Shown piece after piece: positions 59,210 to 64,000 of a stretch of DNA of 64,000 nt. Location of the stretch: contig NZ_MUMH01000124.1 in NCBI RefSeq assembly GCF_002155965.1, positions 21,497 to 85,496 of the forward strand. Reading direction: 5' to 3'. Position 1 is the stretch's first letter, and each line of letters opens with the position of its first letter. The translations under genes and the position numbers were made by a program. This DNA is from Allokutzneria sp. NRRL B-24872. Its GTDB lineage: Bacteria; Actinomycetota; Actinomycetes; Mycobacteriales; Pseudonocardiaceae. A model generated the notes under the pieces. It made no database searches. It saw only the letters and a program-made list of their open reading frames with translations, and was not told the origin of the DNA.

Positions 59210-60373
59210 GTGCGCATCGGTCTGCTGACCCGCGAGTACCCGCCGGAGGTCTACGGCGGGGCAGGGGTACACGTCGGTTTCCTGGTCCCTCGGCTGCGCG
59301 AGCTCATCGACGTGGACGTGCACTGCTTCGGCGGCGCTCGCGCCGACGCGCACGCCCACGCGAGCGCCGCAGGTCTGGAGAGAGCGAACGCGGCGTTGCA
59401 GACGCTGTCGGTCGATCTGTCGATGGTGGCCGCGGTTGAAGGCGTGGACCTGGTGCACTCGCACACCTGGTACGCCAACATGGCCGGGCAGATCGCCAAG
59501 GTGCTGCACGGCATCCCGCACGTGGTGACCGCGCACTCGCTCGAACCGAGGCGGCCGTGGAAGGCCGAACAGCTCGGTGGCGGCTACCAGCTCTCCTCGT
59601 GGGTGGAGCGGACCGCGTACGAGTCGGCCGACGCGATCATCGCGGTCAGCGCGGGCATGCGCGCGGACGTGCTCGACTGCTACCCCGCGCTGGACCCCGC
59701 CCGCGTGCACGTGGTGCGCAACGGCATCGACACGCAGGCCTACCACCCGGTCACCGAGCACGACGCGCTGCGCGCCTACGGCGTCGACCCCGACCGGCCG
59801 ACCGTGGTCTTCGTCGGCCGGATCACCCGGCAGAAGGGCGTCGGCCACCTCATCGCCGCCGCGCACCGCATCGACAAGGACGCGCAGATCGTGCTCTGCG
59901 CGGGTGCTCCGGACACCCCGGAGATCGCCGAGGAGACCGCGAAGGCCGTCTCCGAGCTGGCCGCCGCGCGCCCGGGTGTGTTCTGGATCCAGAAGATGCT
60001 CCAGCCCGCCGAGGTGCGGCAGTTCCTCTCGCACGCGACGGTCTTCGTCTGCCCCTCGGTCTACGAGCCGCTGGGCATCGTGAACCTGGAGGCGATGGCC
60101 TGCGGGACGGCCGTGGTCGCCTCGGACGTCGGCGGCATCCCGGAGGTCGTCGACCACGGCCGCACCGGTCTGCTCGCGCACTACGACGAGCACGACGTGG
60201 AGACCTTCCGCACACAGCTCGCGGACTCGGTGAACGAGTTGCTGGGTGATCCGGAGCGCGCGGCGGCCATGGGAGCGGCCGGCCGGGACCGCGCTGTGCA
60301 GGAGTTTTCCTGGGCGAGCGTGGCGGAGCAGACGGTAGCCGTGTACCAGGCCGCGAGCAGCGGCGGCAAATAG
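59210..60373 (+). CDS. glgM: GlgM/GlgA: ADP-glucose-dependent GT4 glycosyltransferase
   Basis: The 387-residue length matches Rv1212c. The GT4 fold starts VRIGLLTREYPPEVYGGAGVH and has the E-x7-E region in YEPLGIVNLEAMACGTAVV. In mycobacteria this enzyme makes maltose-1-phosphate from ADP-glucose and glucose-1-phosphate (GlgM) and was first called GlgA. GTG 59210 has TAGCGT at -14 to -9. The trehalose importer upstream in the window could feed the same GlgE pathway. Confidence 0.92.
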   Translation: MRIGLLTREYPPEVYGGAGVHVGFLVPRLRELIDVDVHCFGGARADAHAHASAAGLERANAALQTLSVDLSMVAAVEGVDLVHSHTWYANMAGQIAKVLHGIPHVVTAHSLEPRRPWKAEQLGGGYQLSSWVERTAYESADAIIAVSAGMRADVLDCYPALDPARVHVVRNGIDTQAYHPVTEHDALRAYGVDPDRPTVVFVGRITRQKGVGHLIAAAHRIDKDAQIVLCAGAPDTPEIAEETAKAVSELAAARPGVFWIQKMLQPAEVRQFLSHATVFVCPSVYEPLGIVNLEAMACGTAVVASDVGGIPEVVDHGRTGLLAHYDEHDVETFRTQLADSVNELLGDPERAAAMGAAGRDRAVQEFSWASVAEQTVAVYQAASSGGK

Positions 60374-60469
60374 AGATCAGGAACTCTGCCGCGGTGCAAC
60401 CCGAAGGGCCTCTCACGCGCATCTAGGTAGTCAGCAATTTCTTCACACTGGCTACCGGAGATCTCCTTG

Positions 60470-61945
60470 GTGTCGCGTTCTCGTAAGGGCCAGGCGGTGC
60501 TGGTGCTGCTGTTGGCACTGGTCGGGGGCTGCGGTCTCCCCCAGGAGCCGGCACCCGAGCCGGTGCCGAGCCCGCCTGTCCCGAAGCCGAGCGGTCCGAT
60601 CGAGGTGACCCTCCAGGGCCACCGGCTGCCGAACGCGGACGCGCTGCTGCGCGCGGGCGAGGAGGCGGTGGCGACGGCGATCGAGCAGCAGCGGGTCGCG
60701 CGCTCCGGCGACGGCACGGTGCAGTGCTGGTTCGCGCGCGCCGAGGCCGAGGAGGGCGAGTACTACGTGCCCGTCGAGCCGAAGCTGTGGTGCGGGCCGA
60801 TCCAGGTCCCCGGTACCGGGCCCGCGCCGGACTGGATACCGATCCCGGTGCTGACCAAGGGCGACCGCGTCGAGCTGGAGGCGCCGAAGGTGCCCGCGCC
60901 CGGTCAGGCGACGACCCCGGCGACGGAGATCGTGCGGCCGGACGGCGCCTCCCGCAAACCCAACGCGCAGAACGAGCGCAACGCCGGGCCCGGCTACCTG
61001 GCCGTGCTGCCGGACGACGGCAAGCGCAGCAACGTCGAGCTCGGCCTCAACGACGCGACGGGCATCCACCTGCGCGACGACTTCGCCGCGGTCGAGGGCA
61101 AGGGCTGGGGCATGCCGGGCAGCTTTCCGTTGCCCGACAACGCAGGCGTGCTGAACCCGGAGCGCGGGCAGCGGCTGTGGGTGCTGCGGCTGCACGTGAA
61201 CCGCAAGCAGCTCGACGAGGAGCTGCTGTCCGGCTCGTGGGTCAGCGGCGCGGCTCCGGTACCGGGCATCGCGCTCGACCTGCCCGGCGGCTGGCGCGAT
61301 CTGCCGAAGGCGCAGCTGCCGGACTCCGGAGCGATCTTCGTCCTGTTCACCGTGCCCGAGCAGGGCGGTGGCGCCCCGCCGAAGCTGGTGCTCAACACCA
61401 ACGTGCAGTCGCTGCTGGAGCAGGCCGTCGAGCTGCCGGAGGGCAAGCCCGTCTACGAGCTGCCCGCCGTGCTGCGCAGGAAGGTCGGCTCGCTGAAGTC
61501 CCCGGCCACCACGCAGGCCCTGTCCTTCAAGGCCGGTGGCAGCACCGGGACGGCGACCCTCACCGTCAGCGGGCTCCGGCTCGGCTGGCAGCGCCCGGTG
61601 CGGCAGCCGGAGTCGGGCAAGCTCGGCCTGATCTCGCCCGCTGGCAACGACAAGGCGCTGCTGGAGGTCCAGCTCCGGGTGAACGGCGACGGCCTGCCAG
61701 AGGACCTCGCCGGATACCTCACGGCGGACCGCATCGCGCTGAAGCTGCCCGGCGGTGGCAAGGCGAAGATCGCGGGCAAGCGCTACGACGGCGACCTGTT
61801 CCCCTCAGCTGTCGTCTACGAGGTGCCCGCGGACATCACCGGCGCGCAGCTGACCATCGACGCCGGGTCGGTCACGCTGCCGTCGCGGGGGCGACTGGAG
61901 CTGGCTCCGACGGCACCCGCGATCGACCTGCGCCTCGAACCCTGA
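60470..61945 (+). CDS. Large lipoprotein of unknown function
   Basis: The 491-residue protein has a lipobox VGGC near residue 22 and a Pro-rich linker, then about 450 residues of mostly beta structure (VLPDDGKRSNVELGL, LWVLRLHVNRKQLD, TATLTVSGLRLGWQRPV). No family is recognised. GTG 60470 is preceded by GGAG at 9 bases. Its 3' end overlaps the convergent MFS gene by 74 bp, so the two mRNAs would be antisense at their ends. Confidence 0.72.
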   Translation: MSRSRKGQAVLVLLLALVGGCGLPQEPAPEPVPSPPVPKPSGPIEVTLQGHRLPNADALLRAGEEAVATAIEQQRVARSGDGTVQCWFARAEAEEGEYYVPVEPKLWCGPIQVPGTGPAPDWIPIPVLTKGDRVELEAPKVPAPGQATTPATEIVRPDGASRKPNAQNERNAGPGYLAVLPDDGKRSNVELGLNDATGIHLRDDFAAVEGKGWGMPGSFPLPDNAGVLNPERGQRLWVLRLHVNRKQLDEELLSGSWVSGAAPVPGIALDLPGGWRDLPKAQLPDSGAIFVLFTVPEQGGGAPPKLVLNTNVQSLLEQAVELPEGKPVYELPAVLRRKVGSLKSPATTQALSFKAGGSTGTATLTVSGLRLGWQRPVRQPESGKLGLISPAGNDKALLEVQLRVNGDGLPEDLAGYLTADRIALKLPGGGKAKIAGKRYDGDLFPSAVVYEVPADITGAQLTIDAGSVTLPSRGRLELAPTAPAIDLRLEP

Positions 61946-63077
61946 ACACCACCAAGCCCGCGAGCACCAGCCACCCGCAGTTGACCAGGGCCACCGGCGT
62001 CCAGCCACCTGCGCCGTAGGCCCAGCCCGCGACCGAGGCCCCCGTGCTGCTGCCGAGGTAGTAGGCCAGCAGGTACACACCCGATGCCTGCGCTCGCGCG
62101 CCTGGAGCGGCACGCGCACCGATCCAGCTGCTCGCGACGGCGTGCGCGGCGAAGAAGCCCGCGGACAGCAGCGCGATGCCCGGCAGCACGAAGAAGAGGT
62201 TGTCCGGCACCGTCATCACCATGCCGACGACCGCGATCCCCAGTGCCACGAGCACGACCGGCGGCTTGCCGATCCGGTCGGCGACGCGACCGGCGATCGC
62301 CGAAGCGACTCCGCCGCACAGGTAGCCGAGGAAGACCATCGCGGCGACACCGGGCGCGAGCCGAAAAGGATCATCGATCAGCCGGAAGGAGATCACGTTG
62401 TAGACCGCGACGATCGACGCCATTCCCAGGAATGCCACCGCATAAGGCCCGTAGAGCCCGGAATCCCTGGTAGCTCCGCGCAATCCGGCCAGCAGGGAAC
62501 TCCGTTGCGGCTGAGCGCGGGACGCGGGCATCAACAAAGCCATTGCCACCGCGCACAATCCGGCCAGCACCGCGACCGCGAATAGCCCGAATCGCCAGTC
62601 GACCACGTCGCCCAGCACTCCGGCGAGCAACCGGCCGGACATGCCGCCCGTGGTGTTCCCCGCGACGTAGAGACCCATCACCGCGCCCAAGCCCGCGAGG
62701 CCGATTTCCTCCGCCATGTACGCCATCGCGACTCCGGGCAGCCCCGCGATCGCGACGCCCTGCACGACGCGCAGCGCGATGAGGGTGCCGAAGTTCGGGG
62801 CGAGCGGCAGCACGGAACCGATCAGCACGGCGGCGATCACCGAGCCGAGCATCATCGGCTTGCGCCCGACCACCTCGGACAACGCGGCCATCGGCAGCAC
62901 GGCCAGCGCCAGGCTCAGCGTCGCCGCGCTCACCACGGCGGAGACCTCGCCGGGGCCGAGCCGGAACTCCTCGGCGAGCAGCGGCAGCACCGGCTGCGGC
63001 GCGTAGAGCACCGCGAAGGTCGCCAGACCAGCCGCGAGAACGGCCATTCCGATGCGTCGATTCCTGTGCTGAGCCAC
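61872..63077 (-). CDS. MFS transporter (YnfM-like)
   Basis: The 401-residue protein has twelve membrane helices and the MFS loop 2-3 motif SEVVGRKPMM. It looks like the YnfM/arabinose-efflux-like group. In E. coli ynfM faces a LysR gene (ynfL), the same layout as here. GTG 63077 is chosen; a TTG at 63083 is possible. The exported compound is unknown and the divergent LysR regulator likely controls it. Confidence 0.88.
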   Translation of the reverse strand: MAQHRNRRIGMAVLAAGLATFAVLYAPQPVLPLLAEEFRLGPGEVSAVVSAATLSLALAVLPMAALSEVVGRKPMMLGSVIAAVLIGSVLPLAPNFGTLIALRVVQGVAIAGLPGVAMAYMAEEIGLAGLGAVMGLYVAGNTTGGMSGRLLAGVLGDVVDWRFGLFAVAVLAGLCAVAMALLMPASRAQPQRSSLLAGLRGATRDSGLYGPYAVAFLGMASIVAVYNVISFRLIDDPFRLAPGVAAMVFLGYLCGGVASAIAGRVADRIGKPPVVLVALGIAVVGMVMTVPDNLFFVLPGIALLSAGFFAAHAVASSWIGARAAPGARAQASGVYLLAYYLGSSTGASVAGWAYGAGGWTPVALVNCGWLVLAGLVVFRVRGAGRSRVPSEPAPVAPATAA

Positions 63078-63114
63078 GGTCAAACACGCTGGCAGGCAAG
63101 CTTTGATACGTCCA

Positions 63115-64000
63115 ATGTCGATTTCGGCGGTAACTTATCCATTTGTGGATGATCGCGTCGAACGGCTGGTCAGCGAACTCGCGCCTCGGCTGAGACTGCT
63201 CCGCGCGCTCGCCGAAGAACAACACGTCACCCACGTCGCCGAACGCCTCGGAGTGCCACAGCCGACCGTCAGCCGATGGCTGGCCGAGCTGAGCCGAGCA
63301 CTGGGCGCGCCCGTCGTCGTGCGCTCCGGCCGAGGCGTCCAGCTGACCCGCGCGGGCCGGATGCTCGCCGAAGCCGCCACCCAGTCGCTCGGCGCCCTCG
63401 AACCCGGCTGCCGCCGCGCGTCGGAGGAGGCGGACCCGAAGGGCGGGCACGTGGCTTTCGGTTTCCTCCGAACGATGTCGCCGTGGGTGCCCGCGCTGCT
63501 GCGCGAGTTCAAGCTCCGCCGCCCGACCGTCCGCTTCACCCTGATCCAGAGCGCGCACCCGACCGTCCTGGAGAAGCTGCGCGAGGGCGCGATCGACCTC
63601 GCGCTGACCGCGCCACTGCCGCTGGACGAGCACGACCTGGAGAGCCATCCCTGGGTGGAGCAGGAACTCGTGCTCACCGTCCCCGCCGACCACCGCCTCG
63701 TGTCCCGGCGCCGCGTCCGCCTGCGCGAGGTCTCCGACGAGCCGTTCGTGACCACCAAGCCCGGCTACGGCCTGCGCCAGATCACCGACAAGGTCTGCGC
63801 CGCAGCGGGTTTCACGCCCCAGCTCGCCTTCGAGGGCGACGACGTGGACACCGTGCGCGGCATGGTCAGCGCGAGCCTCGGCGTCGCCGTCCTCCCCCGC
63901 GCCGACCCGCCCGCCCGCGGTGTCGTGGAGCTGGCCATCACGCCGCGCCCCACCCGCACCGTCGGCCTGGTCTGGGTCGCCGGCCGCCCAATCCCCTTTG
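63115..64000 (+). CDS. LysR family regulator (partial, C-terminus outside window)
   Basis: About 295 codons are visible to the right edge. The N-terminal winged helix (HVTHVAERLGVPQPTVSRWLAEL in part) and a type 2 periplasmic-binding-fold effector domain are present (FGFLRTMSPWVPALLREF, DLALTAPLP). ATG 63115 is in frame with a GTG at 63145 and neither has a ribosome site. It is divergent from the MFS gene and is its likely regulator. Confidence 0.88.
   Translation, partial: MSISAVTYPFVDDRVERLVSELAPRLRLLRALAEEQHVTHVAERLGVPQPTVSRWLAELSRALGAPVVVRSGRGVQLTRAGRMLAEAATQSLGALEPGCRRASEEADPKGGHVAFGFLRTMSPWVPALLREFKLRRPTVRFTLIQSAHPTVLEKLREGAIDLALTAPLPLDEHDLESHPWVEQELVLTVPADHRLVSRRRVRLREVSDEPFVTTKPGYGLRQITDKVCAAAGFTPQLAFEGDDVDTVRGMVSASLGVAVLPRADPPARGVVELAITPRPTRTVGLVWVAGRPIPF

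Noticed and set aside
1..64000. tRNA, rRNA, insertion sequence or prophage
   Set aside because: No cloverleaf or CCA-type ends, no transposase or integrase motifs and no terminal inverted repeats with target duplications were seen on either strand.

Overview
The window is chromosomal DNA from a high-GC Gram-positive actinomycete, most likely of the order Pseudonocardiales. The evidence is GC-rich third codon positions, frequent GTG starts, many probable leaderless genes with a TAnnnT box 8-14 bases before the start, and gene order that follows two Mycobacterium tuberculosis neighbourhoods as I remember them. No rRNA, tRNA, insertion sequence, prophage or CRISPR array was seen. Homology statements come from motif and protein recognition, not from searches.

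Left block (1-22 kb) follows the Rv3202c-Rv3212 order: an AdnA-like helicase cut by the window edge, an alkyltransferase-like protein, an Rv3205c-type kinase-fold protein, moeZ, a DUF3152 metallopeptidase-like protein, a TetR regulator, a DUF3107 protein, a ferritin-like MiaE-type protein, the DEAD-box helicase rhlE and a membrane-anchored beta-propeller protein. Accessory genes are inserted into it: a secreted GH18 chitinase with a DasR-type operator, a pirin, a NirD-like protein, an SDR/AurF-like diiron/hydrolase operon facing a TetR gene, a Fic protein, and a tandem pair of membrane-anchored paralogues of which one is a pseudogene.

Middle block (22-37 kb) is a mixed accessory region: RecB-family nuclease, PHP phosphoesterase, PH-domain membrane protein, two distant DUF2332 paralogues, MaoC hydratase, CorA, an HXXEE membrane protein with a divergent TetR gene, a VapBC-type toxin-antitoxin pair, a lipoprotein, MgtC, a secreted propeller protein, a metallophosphoesterase and a ParB-like protein. 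Both Mg2+-related genes (corA, mgtC) are preceded by a very short, Pro-Pro-containing reading frame with a near-perfect Shine-Dalgarno sequence. The corA leader resembles the enterobacterial MgtL peptide. This is the most interesting candidate system in the window.

Right block (38-60 kb) follows the Rv1212c-Rv1239c order: LpqY-SugABC sugar (trehalose) importer, an Rv1234-like protein, an MgtE-N/CBS protein, DUF1003 protein, Mrp, TatB, HtrA, RseA-like anti-sigma, SigE, an O-methyltransferase, GlgC and GlgM/GlgA. It joins envelope-stress control (SigE-RseA-HtrA-Tat) to sugar uptake and alpha-glucan synthesis. An acyl-CoA dehydrogenase and a CitE-like lyase interrupt it and may work with the MaoC protein from the middle block. 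The right edge has a lipoprotein, an MFS exporter and a divergent LysR gene cut by the window end.

Non-coding signals worth attention are a palindromic -10 element that seems to fire both phzF and the mgtE-like gene as leaderless transcripts, an eight-unit array of 17-bp palindromes with a ~30-bp period at 48.8-49.0 kb, a repeated 13-bp palindrome GTCCACAGTGGAC scattered through unrelated genes, a consensus SigE promoter before sigE, and clear operators at the chitinase, HXXEE/TetR and vapBC genes.
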